From positions 36,299,935-36,363,934 of the forward strand of contig NC_080541.1 in NCBI RefSeq assembly GCF_028640845.1: 64,000 nucleotides of DNA, read 5' to 3'. Under the pieces are notes generated by a model. It was not told the DNA's origin and did not search any database. It saw only the letters and a program-made list of their open reading frames with translations. Numbering within the stretch: the first letter of the stretch is position 1; each line of letters begins with the position of its first letter. The DNA comes from Ahaetulla prasina. Lineage: Eukaryota > Chordata > Lepidosauria > Squamata > Colubridae. The translations under genes were made by a program, and so were the position numbers. Positions 22,641 through 34,136 of the stretch are shown one piece after another.

Positions 22641-24716
22641 GGGGAAAAAAGTTGCTCAGGATGAGATTGCTTCTTAAGGCAGTGCTGGGGCAGGAAGAAA
22701 AAATGGGGCATGCACAGGACAAAAGGGAACTAACCGACTGTAATGCAGACATTTAGTATTTTCACTGATGAATATTCCACATAGGGGTTCTTTTGTTAAA
22801 AAATAATCTTGTATTATATTGAGTCATTAATTATGCTGCAGAATCATGTATATATTTCTGCTTTTAGAAATGGCATTAGAATTGATATATTCTATAGTTT
22901 TGTTAGCTGATGGCAATGTAAATATTCCATTTCACTATTGTAAATGAAAGATAATGATCTCAACATTGTATTCAAGATTTTTTTTGATGGATTACACATG
23001 GTGACAAAAAACCCCTTGATTTTAGCAGATGGGAGATGCATAAAATCTCATTCAAGCATAAAATGCTTTTTTCATATATTAAGTTATAAACTTGATGTTT
23101 TCAAAGCACAAAATTAGAAGGATTTACATCCAAACCTCAAATCAACATTTTTACATCGTTTGGTGTAGTAGCCAGCAACAACACTGTCACCCATACTTGT
23201 TTTTGGTTGCATTAAGAAGCCAAGTTCATTTCCAAGAATACCCTATTCCAGTCTGAGTTCAAAGAATTACGGATGATTAAAGTATCCACTCCTTTTGATG
23301 CCTATTTACATTTATACAATGATCTAAATTTGTATGAATTTATGGATGATGCAATGTCCAATAGTTTGAAACATGCATTTAAAGCAATGGCATTAACCTT
23401 TTAGTTCCTGCTAGATAACTTAAAGCAGTGTTTTCCAGCCTTGGCCATTTCTAGATGTGTGGACTTCCATTGCCAGAATTCTCATCAATGACCATATTGG
23501 CTATGGAATTCTGGGAATGAAAGGTTGGGAAATATTGCCTTTTGCTAGAGAAAAAACAGAAAATGGAGCTTTTGAATCTATATGCAAATAAAACAGTTAA
23601 TTTTATGAGCTAGTTATTATTTGTTTAAAATCACGTAGAGTTTGTTTTGTTTTCTTGGTGGTGTTCATTTGAATTTTAGATATCTGTTAATAAAGGATAG
23701 TACTGGCTAAGAATGTGCAACATCTGGAAATGTTCTGGCCAGGGGCAAAATAGAGCTTGTCCCAAGCAGAGGATGCTATTTAAAGAGTAGATATTTTTCT
23801 TCCACTCTGTGCAGCATTGTGCAAAAGATAGAAAATATTTCAATATTATATTACATGTGCGCTCAAGCAAAGATATTAATTCCAAATATGCCAATCAATC
23901 CAGAAAACCTAGAGACCCTTACCAGGGAAAAAAAATGATTCTGAGATAGATCTAAAATCCATATAGTAAAAACTGATCTAATTATTCACTATCCAGCTAC
24001 TCTCAATAGTAAAGCTAGAAGTGAAGGAAATATGTAGCAATACAATGCGTTCAGTGAAAAGGTCCATTGCATTTTTCTAAATGAATAAAACTTTTCGTTA
24101 ACTTTATTTTTTAGTTGGATTACAATTTAATTTACAGCAGTTTTAATGTTTTGCAAAAATGTGAATGGGAAAGCAGACGTAATGAAGTTCCACTGCATGA
24201 AAACTCAGTTTCCTTCATTTAGTTTGGCATTCATTTTTGTTCCATTGGAGATGGTGGTCACTGAGTCACTGCCACTAATGAAATCTTTCTCTTTAATCTG
24301 CACCTTAAAACATTTCAAACTTTAGAATGTATGTGTGGTTTACAACAGTAAAAACTGAGAAATGAAAAGGCATGTAAACATAACAGTAGCAAAGTAATGG
24401 AACAGTAGAAAAAGCAATGAAAAAGACAAAAATGAGAAACACAGCAATGTGAGAGTAAAAGATTTGCAGGTAGGGTAGGGAAGCAGAAAGCGAGGTGGGG
24501 TTTGCTATCAGTCTAGTGTGGTACCCCCTTCTTGGGTCTTCAGACTAACTACCAAAGCCAGGTCTTCAGGTTCTTATGGAAAAATAGGAGGATGAAGGCA
24601 AATCTCGTATTGAGTAAGATGTTCCAAAGGGCAGGTGCTATAGATACTGATAGTCCTGATATAGATATAACCTGCAACATTAGTTTATTAGTCTCATCTA
24701 TGTCACTTAAAGGTAT

Positions 24717-24763
24717 ATGTATGTATATATGCATATGCATTTGTATATGTATATGTACATGTA
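24717..24763 (+). repeat. TATG/TATA-rich microsatellite (left half)
   Basis: ATGTATATGCATATG-type repeats run into the TA at which the MITE 24764-24898 is inserted; similar repeats resume at 24899-24922. Confidence 0.8.
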
Positions 24764-24898
24764 CCGAGTTTTCTTGAAAATAAGACCCCATCTTATATTT
24801 TTTTGAACCCTGAAATAAGAGCTTGGCCTTATTGCCATGTGCTCAAAAGCCTGATTGGGCTGATTATCAGGGGATGTCTTATTTTGGGGAAAACAGGG
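24764..24898. mobile_element. mariner-like MITE inserted in a microsatellite, 135 bp
   Basis: The left end CCGAGTTTTCTTGAAAATAA and right end CTTATTTTGGGGAAAACAGGG are imperfect inverted repeats. TA dinucleotides flank both sides (24762-24763, 24899-24900). No coding capacity. Confidence 0.8.
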
Positions 24899-25114
24899 TA
24901 TATGTATATGTATGTATATGTATTCTTAAATTACCTTTTGGAGGTTGTATCACAATTCCCTTTAGTATTTAGGGGAAACATTACTACAGATAGATCAGAT
25001 TAAATTGTGATCTATAGTAGATACTCTAGTCCAGGTGTGTCAACCTTTTGGTTTGTCTGGGCCACATTGAGTGAAGAGGAATTATCTTGGGTTGCATATA
25101 AAATATATTTTATA

Positions 25115-25215
25115 TATATACCTTGGACCAGTTCCTTTTTCTCAGCCCTAGGAAAGACCAATGGCAAACCACTTCTGAAAAAATCTTGCCAGGGAAGCAA
25201 CAGTCCAGGCAGTTG
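25115..25215 (+). mobile_element. tRNA-derived SINE 3' fragment
   Basis: GACCAATGGCAAACCACTTC and CTTGCCAGGGAAGCAACAGT match the middle of the SINE at 41890-42105. Confidence 0.6.
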
Positions 25216-26669
25216 TTAACATGATAGAAAAATTTATACAACTGCTTAGCTATATGGATTATTAATATATGTTTAAGAAATGTATACAGCTGCCTCATTT
25301 AAGAAATAATTCTGGGTAGCTCACAATCCAAAATAATAAAAGCAGGATAAGTACAAATTTTAAAAAATATTATAGCATAGAATGTAACATACAAAAGAAT
25401 GGATGTATGTAAAAGCAATGTAAAAATTTTCAAATATGTAAAATTTTATTTTATTTATATAAAGTAGTCCTGCATAGCTATTCTATGTTCAAGAAACTTT
25501 AGTAAGGTTGCAATTTTCAGGACTTGTATTCTAACCAAAGGAATTCCTTACAAGATTCTTGAAGAGTCAGTCAAATTTGTTGAATGGCTAAAAAGCAGAT
25601 TAGGGAATAATATAGAATTATTATATTAGTAATGTCAGGTTCCAGCCATTGATTCCCATTCAACCTGTAGCCTAATGACATATTAGTGGGACTTTTTTTT
25701 CGAAACTTTGCAATAAATCTTGATTGAATGCTAATTTTGAATAGCATTCAAAATTACTGAACCAATGCAGTTGCCGCTATTGGGAAATTACATTAAATTA
25801 AAATATAAATTGGCCTTGTGCTTGTACATCCATCTATTCTCTTCAGTTCAATTAACTGTAGTTCTCCATTTTGTCCAGACTAATAATGACCTCAGACCTG
25901 GGTTGTTCTGAACTGGGGAAACATTACTTCACAATTTGGTTAAGAAAGAAGTAAGAAAGGGAAACAGAGAGACAGAATCCATAAAGATTTTAACATAATA
26001 GTTAGAAGAACTAGTTAATTAGTTAGAAATTTCCATAGAAATTTGTAATTGAATATTTCAGGACACAATTTGGAATCATCTGCTTGTTTGATGTGACTCA
26101 TTGTGGCATGTTTGCTTTGAGAATAAACTTTACTTACACATGTCATGCTTTTTATGTCATATCCAAATTCGATTGGTCTGTAAAGATAGCCTCTTCCTTG
26201 CTCTGAAGAGGTAGATATAAAATACAATTGTCCCAGTAAGGCCACATTTGGAGTAGCTGAAATGGAAAACAACTGGGACAATAATTGGAGATTCAAGAGA
26301 ATAATTACTGGGAATGATAGAAACCAGCAAAGCAAAGCTGCTGAGGAACCCTGGGAGTTGAAGTCCACAAGTCTTAAAAGAGCCAAGAGTCTTAAAAGAG
26401 CCAAGTTTGCAGACCACTGGTCTAGACTGAACTATAGGTATCCTGCCAAAAGATAGGAATCTTAAAAAATTGCAAACAGCTTCTTAGCTTCCTGCTCAAG
26501 ACCTGCCTGCCAAAGTAACAGATAACTCCAAACAAGTTCATCTGGAGCTCATTAATTTCCATAGAGCATAGTCTATTCAGAAGAAATCACTGCTGACTCC
26601 TGAATCCATCCACATGGACTTAAGATTGAAGAAGGTCTTCAAAGTTTGGAAGCTGGGTTGCAGGTTTGA

Positions 26670-26771
26670 AAGAAACAGCAATAGACAGTGTGAACAATAA
26701 ACTAGTGGGACAGCTTGTCTTCAGAAGTTGTGAGAGCTTCATCATTGGAGGCTTTTAAGAAGAGATTGGAT
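26670..26771 (+). mobile_element. CR1 3' region, left part, split by a hAT element
   Basis: AGAGCTTCATCATTGGAGGC and TTTTAAGAAGAGATTGGAT are the penultimate part of a CR1 3' end. The sequence resumes at 27742 with GATTGGACTGCCATTTCTCA. Confidence 0.8.
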
Positions 26772-27421
26772 CAGGGGTGAAATGCTCCCGGATTGGACCG
26801 GCTCGTGCGATCCGGTAACGATGGCAGCTGCTGGTTCGGAGGACCGGTAGCAAAAATCCCTGGCCCCGCCCCCCCTGCCTCTGCTGAGCGGCACCATCTG
26901 CAGAGGTTTTTTTTTTTACTTTTAAAAGCCGGTTTTGCTTCAGCCGAAACATGCCTTTAAAAGTAAAAAAAAGCCTTTGAGGATCCCGCCCGTCAGCTGA
27001 GATCGGCAGAGACTTTAAACTTAAAAAAAAAGTCTCTTCTGGCGATCTCATCTGAGTTCCTCATCAGCAGAACCTTACTTGTACTCTTATTTGTAGAAAA
27101 CATGTTTTCTACAAGTAAGAGTAGAGATTCTAAGGCACTTACCTGATTACTGATGAACGCATGGTTCTTTTTCCAGCCCGAAAGCAGTTTGACTTTTAGC
27201 CAGACAGAATCAATGGCTTAGCTAATCTATTTCCTCAGTGATCAACTGGCTGGCTTTGCTGGCTGAGGAACTCTGGGATTTGAAGTCCACAATAAAATAA
27301 AATAAGATAAAATAATAAAATAAAATAAAATATATGTGCAGCTTTCTGAGATTCGTTGTGTTTCTGTAGTGTTTCACTCTAACTACACAAACACACAAAA
27401 TCTCAGAAAGCTGTATGTGGC

Positions 27422-27458
<37 letters not shown>

Positions 27459-27741
27459 TGTGTGTGTGTAAAGTATGAAAGTTGGTTTTTGAGCTTTTTG
27501 TGGCTGTGAAGTGTGAAGTGCAGCTGTTTTTACATTGTGTGTGAGTCAGTTGTGTTGTGTTTGTGTGTAAAGTGTGAAAGTTGGTTTTTGGTACCTCTTA
27601 TTGTTTTTTATACTTTGTTAATTATTTTTATTATTTACTGTTATTGGCCATGCCCACCCAGTCATCTGACCACCAAGCCACACACACCAATTAAGCCACG
27701 CCCACAGAACCGGTAGGGAAAATTTTTAGATTTCACCCCTG
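26772..27741. mobile_element. hAT-type non-autonomous element, 970 bp, nested in a CR1
   Basis: The termini CAGGGGTGAAAT and ATTTCACCCCTG are perfect 12-bp inverted repeats. The flanks GATTGGAT (26764-26771) and GATTGGAC (27742-27749) give an 8-bp target duplication with one change. Inside are a 42-bp palindrome (27082-27123), an inverted repeat at about 27337-27415, an AAAAT-rich run (27292-27330) and a (GT)n tract. No transposase is visible. Confidence 0.92.
27424..27470 (+). repeat. (GT)n microsatellite
   Basis: GT run with one GAGGTG interruption, inside the 970-bp hAT-like element. Confidence 0.92.
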
Positions 27742-27840
27742 GATTGGACTGCCATTTCTCAGAAATGGTATAGGTTCTCCTGCTTGGGGGGGGAGGGTTG
27801 GACTAGATGACTTACAAGGTCCCTTCCAATTCTGTAAATC
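27742..27840 (+). mobile_element. CR1 3' end, right part
   Basis: GGAGGGTTGGACTAGATGAC and GTCCCTTCCAATTCTGTAAA are the classic CR1 terminus, continuing the fragment interrupted at 26771. Confidence 0.88.
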
Positions 27841-28546
27841 AGGAATGATGAGCACCTCTCTTGAATATCCAATAGCAGCTTAGTCCAATGTGCTTTCCTG
27901 CTACCAAGGCCTTTTCATTGGTTCTTATTTTTCTCCTTTACAAATGAAAGGTCATGAAGGGAACTGTCCCTCTTTTGTAGCATAATAACTAGGCTAATGT
28001 CTTTCTCTAGTAAAACAGGCTCAATTCACTTTGGATATTTGGATAAAATTATTTTTACTTATTTTTTAAAAAATGGGAAAAATGTATTAACATAGTTCTT
28101 AACTGTGTTTTGTATCCTACTTGGTATAACAATTGTGTAATTTGTGAATTCCGTACAAATTCTTGAACAAAAATTAAAAGATTAAAATGAGCAAATGAAC
28201 ACTGAGTAAATGAATCACTGAGCAAGCACATCCTTTCATACTAAAGCTTTTCTTCTAAGCCTCTGTTTGGAGGCCTGGAGGCAGGGCCAATGGCTTTCTG
28301 TGCTCCTAATAGTAGCTGTCTTTTTTTAGTTTTCCAGAGAACTTCTGTCAGGGGCGTTTTTAAAAGACAATGTCTTTGTAGCAACAGCCTTTTTTTACCT
28401 ACAAGGTGCCTCAGAACCAAGGAATTTGCAGGTTGCAGTATTTGGAGAAGATAATTATAGCAGTTAGAAATGGGGGAGAGAAGGCTTCAGCTGGCCTGTT
28501 AACAGTGAATGGCAATACTAGCTACCTGAGATGCTGAATGGTAATA

Positions 28547-28880
28547 CAGCTAGGCCTTGACTTACAACAGTTTCTTAAGTTCCCATTTAAAATTACAATG
28601 GTGCTGAAAAAGAATGATCTGATCTTGGCAACTGACTCATATTTATGATGGTTGCAGTGACTTTGCTTGTCAGAAGGTTGCAGAAGGTGATCACATTACC
28701 CCAGGACACTGCAACAGTCATACATGTGAGTCAATTTTCAAGCATATGAATATAAATCAGGTGACCCTGGGGATGCTACAATGGTCATAAGTGTGAAAAA
28801 TGGTTATAAATCACTGTTTTCAGTGCCATTGTAACTTTGAACAGTCACTAAATGAACTGTTATATGTTGAGGATTACCTG
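28547..28880. mobile_element. mariner-like MITE, copy 2
   Basis: Begins CAGCTAGGCCTTGACTTACA after TA (28545-28546) and ends GTTGAGGATTACCTG before TA. The internal CTCATATTTATGATGGTTGC and GGTGATCACATTACCC match the copies at 1889 and 52015. Confidence 0.78.
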
Positions 28881-29071
28881 TATATTATTTAAGCACATGT
28901 ACCCCAGTTAAATTTTTGGAAAAGAAGCACCTAAATGCATTTTTAGTTTTCCTTGTAAAAGGATTTAAACAAACTTGAAATGGTCTTTTCAGTGTTTGAA
29001 GTTGAAGATGAACGATTAGGAAATCCTGGACCTTAAATTCTGCCTAACGCACATTTTGCTTGTCGTTGTAG

Positions 29072-29220
29072 GTGTGGTTACAAAAATACGGCTATCTTCC
29101 ATCCGCTGACTCCAGAATGTCCGTGTTGCGCACTGCAGAGACAATGAAATCTGCTATAGCTGCCATGCAGCAGTTCTATGGCATTAACATGACAGGAAAA
29201 GTGGACAGGAACACAATCGA
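29072..29220 (+). CDS. MMP16: MMP16 exon: start of propeptide (second coding exon by homology)
   Basis: This 149-bp exon encodes 49 codons plus two bases of a split codon. The peptide begins VWLQKYGYLP, continues with RMSVLRTAETM and AAMQQFYGINMTGK, and ends VDRNTI plus the GA of a split Asp. These strings match the propeptide of membrane-type-3 matrix metalloproteinase, roughly residues 45-93 of the mammalian protein, and fit MMP16 better than MMP14, MMP15 or MMP24. The enzyme is a type I membrane zinc endopeptidase of the cell surface that cleaves extracellular matrix and activates proMMP2; this segment is part of the inhibitory prodomain. The acceptor ends in AG at 29070-29071 after a pyrimidine/G run, and the donor at 29221 is a consensus GTAAGT. 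The frame continues exactly into the exon at 53194 (GA|C). The upstream signal-peptide exon is not in the window. No disruption is visible. Confidence 0.96.
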
Positions 29221-30044
29221 GTAAGTAAATTTTATTGCAATTCTCTTTCTTTTTGGAATTCCTGAAATATATGTGGAAAATTAGAAGCGTTGCAGTGGCT
29301 GGCTATCTAAATCCTATCTTGGCATTTCTGAACACTCTGGGACTTAGAATATTCCTTTCTTTTCATCATGCCAGGCAGGATGTTGGGGGGGGAGAAGCGG
29401 TGTAAGGCGCAATTAAAGCCTCGATAAAAGTCAATTTCTACAAGAAAGGGGGAAAAAAGTATGAAAAATGGATTTGAACAGTCATGACATTTTTATCCTG
29501 ATATGAGTGTTAAATCAAAATTCACAAAAGAAGCTGAACAGGGAGATAATAATCAGATGTCCTTTTGTTGCTCAGGACAAAGTTAAGACACGTTTGAGGC
29601 CAGCCAGATCACGATCAAGAGTGTGAAGAGTATAATTATCAAGCTGTGTATAGACTTTAAATGAATCGGCGGTGGAAAAAATGATAAACCCTAATTCCAA
29701 ACTCAGTAGCCTATTTTTTTTTCTGGTACCTACCTGTGACCCAATTCTCTCTGGCTTTCTCCCCATCTCCTCCCAATTGTCTCACAAATAGTCTTTCCTA
29801 TTCTAGTAACCACATATCCCATCATGCACAGCTGCTAAGGTCACTAGATTACATCTGTTTTAAAGATATTCAGAAGCAGCAGTAGAATTGGGGATGACGT
29901 ATAAGGCAACTGTACCACCTAGAGTCATTGACTGAGATGGGACACTAGAAATTGAATAAATAAATAAATTAATTAATAAAGTACCCATCTAGTTTATACT
30001 GGGAACTGGGAAGATGTTATTGGAAAACACCTAGCTATTATTCC

Positions 30045-30185
30045 ATCCCCACCATCCAGTCAGAGCTGAAGAAGCTTATTGGATGAGAAGCAAAGTGTCT
30101 TCAAAGAAAAAACAGAAAGTCCAGTTGCCTCTTGAAAAAGCACCATGACCTGGATGACTGAGAATCCCCATAGACATCTAGTTAT
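30045..30185 (+). mobile_element. Penelope-like element 3' fragment
   Basis: CCATCCAGTCAGAGCTGAAG, GATGAGAAGCAAAGTGTCTT and GACCTGGATGACTGAGAATC are the 3' end seen in opposite orientation at 62335-62790. A second copy lies in the duplicated segment near 33306-33450; weaker relatives are at 40440-40620 and 53930-54060. Confidence 0.6.
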
Positions 30186-30230
30186 TATGTTGAAACTGTG
30201 CAAAATCTACTTGATACTGTGCATGAGTAG

Positions 30231-30771
30231 TGTTGTGGTCCGCTTGCAGCCTGCGGAGCTGGCAACAGAGTTGGAAAGCGATGAGGCTGAGGTGAGGTCA
30301 GGGCCATTGGGAAGTGAGGTGCGGACTCCAGAGCCTCCAGAGACTGATAGTAGTGAGGCAGAGGAACAGGAGGAGCATGAGAAGAGCTGCCAGAAGGCAA
30401 GAGCAGCTCAAGCAAAAAGGACAATTTGGGAGTAGGGCCAAGAGATGATTGGTCCCTCCCATAAGGCTTAAAACAGACCAGCAACAGCGTTTGAGCTTTG
30501 CCTGAAAACAACATTGGTAGCCTTGTCTTCTTCGTCCACGTCTTGCATTTATTTTTGTGACTTCTGAACATTTGCCAAGAAAGGCCTTTAGCAGTTTGCC
30601 TAATTGGACCAAGGTTTGCGATAGGACTGAGGAATTTGTGTTGGGAGGAATTTGCTTTAATTTGAGTTGAACTACACTGGGAATGAAGTAATTCTCAGCT
30701 GTTTGAATAAAGTTTGCTTGTTTTTTCACGGACTGAGCTTCCTACTATCTACTTGGGCCTGGGTCACAACA
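30231..30771 (+). mobile_element. Solo LTR, copy 1
   Basis: The 541-bp unit begins TGTTGTGGTC and ends GGGTCACAACA (TG...CA with 7-bp inverted ends). The flanks are AGTAG and AGTAC, a 5-bp duplication with one change. AATAAAG near the right end (about 30706) fits a polyadenylation signal on +. No internal retroviral or Gypsy sequence is present. The 96-143-codon open frames here are chance frames of the LTR. Confidence 0.82.
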
Positions 30772-30898
30772 AGTACTGCATGTCATTCCCGAATCTCATT
30801 TCCCTATAAGAAAAATAAGGAAGTTTAAACAGGTTTCCAGCTCCCTCCTTTTCACAGAGGATTCCCACATTAGGTAAGTGGTTTTGAGGGCCAACCAA

Positions 30899-31669
30899 AT
30901 CCACAAAAAAATATGCAGAAATGAAACATGACCTTCAAACCAAATTCCTCTGCAAGCAGTCCCAGGCAGTTAACCCAGACTTTTGCTTCATTTCATTCAG
31001 TCTGTTTTATTATAATTTATTTGTTTTGATTGTGATGAGTGGTCCAGAGTCATTAGGAATCAGGTGACATACAAGTTTAATAATAATAATGAGGCAAGCG
31101 TCTCCCATTTCTGATCCTATCTCATGATTTATTTCTTTTTATTTATTTCTCTGATTTGTTTCTCTACTTTTCTAGTTTCCCAATTGTCAGAATTTTGTTA
31201 TATGTTTCTAGGAGTGTAAACATGTTGCTGTTTCCTCTGTTATTTAAAAGTGTGTTGAGCAATGACATCACATAAATAAATACAAATAATAATAGACTAA
31301 ATTGATTGGCGTGTATATGTCTGAACAATGGACACTGGAATAATGCAACATTTGGAAGCCAGATGCAGTGGATTTGGTGGGATCGTTTTTAAGACACACA
31401 TAAGAGTAGGTATGTGATAGGATTGTGCAAAGAATTTAGAAAGAATGCTTGTAAAGCATGTTAGAATGAATGATGCAACTTTCTTGAAAAGTTAAAATAT
31501 CTGGATTCTTTGGAAAGCGTACAAGGCAGCCTTAAATGTTGCCTCTGGCTATTGTGAGGACATGCACAATTCATTTGTTGGTGATCCCAGTGGTATTGTT
31601 ATCTATGTCTCTGTTCCTAGGCTCAGGGTGAAATGGTTTGTGTAGCTGTTAGTGATTTTTTGGGATGTT
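30899..31669 (+). repeat. Duplicated segment B, copy 1
   Basis: From ATCCACAAAAAAATATGC to TTTTTTGGGATGTT, repeated at 35544-36314 (constant offset 4645). In this copy it follows segment A after only 21 bases. Confidence 0.95.
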
Positions 31670-32834
31670 TATTTATTTATTTATTTAATCAAATTTATAT
31701 ACCGCCCTATCTCCCGAAGGACTCAGGGCGGTGTACAGGCATTTAAAAACACATAAATACAATATAAAAAACAATTAAAAAACTTATTCTAAAAAGCCCG
31801 TTAATTTAGAATTAAAAATATAGAATAAAACCCAATTTAAAACCGATAATTTAAAATCTAGCTCAGTCCTGCACAGTTAAATAAATATGTTTTAAGCCCG
31901 CGGCGGAAGGTCCGGAGGTCCAGCTGGCGAAGTCCGGGGGTAGTTCATTCCAGAGGTGGGGGCCCCACAGAAGGCCCTTCCCTGGGTGTCGCCAGGCGAC
32001 ATTGCAGCTGGCGGCACCCTGAGGAGACCCTCTCTGTGAGGCGCACGGGTCGGTGAGAGATATTCGGTAGCAGTAGGCGGTCCCGTAAGTAACCCGGCCC
32101 AATGCCATGGGCGCTTTAAAGGTGGTCACCAGAACCTTGAAGCGCACCGGAAAGCCACAGGTAGCCAGTGCAGCCTGCGCAGGATGGGTGTTATCACGGG
32201 AGCCACGGGGCTCCATCTATCACCAGCAGCCGCATTCTGGACTAACTGCAGCCTCGGATGCCCTTCAAGGGAGCCCCATGTGAGAGCATTGCAGTAATCC
32301 AGGCGAGGCGTCACGAGTGCGTGGTGACCGTGCATAGGGCATCCCGGTCCAGAAAGGCGCAACTGGCGTACCAGGCGAACCTGGTAGAACGCTCTCCTGG
32401 AGCGGCCGTCAAATGATCTTCTAGAGACAGCCGTTCATCCAGGAGGGCGCCTAAGTTGCGGACCCTTTCCATCGGGGCCAATGACTCGCCACCGATGGTC
32501 AGCCGCGATTTAGCTGACTGTACCGGGATGCGGCATCCACAGCCACTCTGTCTTGGAGGATTGAGCTTGAGCCTATTTCTCCCCATCCAGACCCGTCGGC
32601 CTCCAGGCACGGGACAGCACTTGATAACCGTTGGGGTGGTCCGGTGTAGAAAAAATACAGCTGGGTGTCATCCGCATACAGCTGGTACTTCACACGAAAC
32701 CACTGATGATCTCACCCAGCGGCTTCATGTAGATGTTAAACAGAAGGCGAGAGGATCGACCCCTGCGGCACCCACAAGTGAGGCGCCTCGGGGCCGACCT
32801 CTGCCCCCGTCAACACCGACTGCGACCGGTCGGA
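31670..32834 (-). mobile_element. CR1 LINE, 5' truncated, at the duplication junction
   Basis: The AAAT tail is at the left (31670-31690), followed by the hairpin ACCGCCCTATCTCCCGAAGG and AT-rich UTR. The reverse-transcriptase region then reads on minus in several frames, including WMGRNRLKLN, YADDTQLYF and LTGAEV. It stops at CGACCGGTCGGA, exactly where segment A' starts; GGA is shared by both. Several frameshifts; not functional. Confidence 0.93.
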
Positions 32835-34136
32835 CAAAGTTAAGACACGTTTGAGGCCAGCCAGATCACGATCAAGAGTGTGAAGAGTATAATTATCAAG
32901 CTGTGTATAGACTTTAAATGAATCGGCGGTGGAAAAAATGATAAACCCTAATTCCAAACTCAGTAGCCTATTTTTTTTTCTGGTACCTACCTGTGACCCA
33001 ATTCTCTCTGGCTTTCTCCCCATCTCCTCCCAATTGTCTCACAAATAGTCTTTCCTATTCTAGTAACCACATATCCCATCATGCACAGCTGCTAAGGTCA
33101 CTAGATTACATCTGTTTTAAAGATATTCAGAAGCAGCAGTAGAATTGGGGATGACGTATAAGGCAACTGTACCACCTAGAGTCATTGACTGAGATGGGAC
33201 ACTGTAGAAATTGAATAAATAAATTAATTAATTAATAAAGTACCCATCTAGTTTATACTGGGAACTGGGAAGATGTTATTGGAAAACACCTAGCTATTAT
33301 TCCATCCCCACCATCCAGTCAGAGCTGAAGAAGCTTATTGGATGAGAAGCAAAGTGTCTTCAAAGAAAAAACAGAAAGTCCAGTTGCCTCTTGAAAAAGC
33401 ACCATGACCTGGATGACTGAGAATCCCCATAGACATCTAGTTATTATGTTGAAACTGTGCAAAATCTACTTGATACTGTGCATGAGTAGTGTTGTGGTCT
33501 GCTTGCAGCCTGCGGAGCTGGCAACAGAGTTGAAAAGCGATGAGGCTGAGGTGAGGTCAGGGCCATTGGGAAGTGAGGTGCGGACTCCAGAGCCTCCAGA
33601 GACTGATAGTAGTGAGGCAGAGGAACAGGAGGAGCATGAGAAGAGCTGCCAGAAGGCAAGAGCAGCTCAAACAAAAAGGACAATTTGGGAGTAGGGCCAA
33701 GAGATGATTGGTCCCTCCCATAAGGCTTAAAACAGACCAGCAACAGCGTTTGAGCTTTGCCTGAAAACAACATTGGTAGCCTTGTCTTCTTCGTCCACGT
33801 CTTGCATTTATTTTTGTGACTTCTGAACATTTGCCAAGAAAGGCCTTTAGCAGTTTGCCTAATTGGACCAAGGTTTGCGATAGGACTGAGGAATTTGTGT
33901 TGGGAGGAATTTGCTTTAATTTGAGTTGAACTACACTGGGAATGAAGTAATTCTCAGCTGTTTGAATAAAGTTTGCTTGTTTTTTCACGGACTGAGCTTC
34001 CTACTATCTACTTGGGCCTGGGTCACAACAAGTACTGCATGTCATTCCCGAATCCCATTTCCCTATAAGAAAAATAAGGAAGTTTAAACAGGTTTCCAGC
34101 TCCCTCCTTTTCACAGAGGATTCCCACATTAGGTAA
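32832..34136 (+). repeat. Duplicated segment A, copy 2
   Basis: Copy of 29575-30877, with a 2-bp insertion (CACTGTAGAAATT) and a few substitutions, for example GTCCGC to GTCTGC in the LTR. Confidence 0.95.
33490..34030 (+). mobile_element. Solo LTR, copy 2
   Basis: Same length (541 bp) and same flanks AGTAG/AGTAC as 30231-30771, so it was copied with the surrounding segment, not inserted independently. Confidence 0.85.

Larger units (their letters stand above)
1..29071 (+). other. MMP16: MMP16 intron upstream of the first visible exon (partial)
   Basis: The first 29 kb lie 5' of the exon at 29072 and hold no recognisable MMP16 exon, so they are read as intron (its 5' end is outside). The sequence is AT-rich and populated by transposon remnants listed separately. 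Stretches 3260-4920, 6170-7195, 8780-9780, 12060-13140, 17105-18180, 19010-19620, 19850-20515, 21425-22140, 22760-24700 and 25220-26320 contain scattered short open frames without codon-level support; apart from a short possible MITE relic near 23425-23545, I see nothing identifiable there. Intron status is inferred from gene order. Confidence 0.8.
29575..30877 (+). repeat. Duplicated segment A, copy 1
   Basis: This 1.3-kb stretch, starting GGACAAAGTTAAGACACG and ending TTCCCACATTAGGTAA, recurs at 32832-34136 with only a handful of differences by eye. It starts 355 bp after the MMP16 exon, so no exon is duplicated. It contains the Penelope-like piece near 30045-30185 and a solo LTR. Confidence 0.95.

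Noticed and set aside
22403..22756. A 117-codon plus-strand frame considered as a host gene
   Set aside because: It overlaps, in another frame, the decayed retroelement tail and has no recognisable domain.
25029..25110. Possible hAT terminus CAGGTGTGTCAACC
   Set aside because: Only a left-end-like motif; no right end or target duplication could be found.
30145..33988. Open frames of 96-143 codons present twice on both strands
   Set aside because: They lie mainly in the 541-bp solo LTR and its duplicate and overlap each other on opposite strands; no recognised domain.
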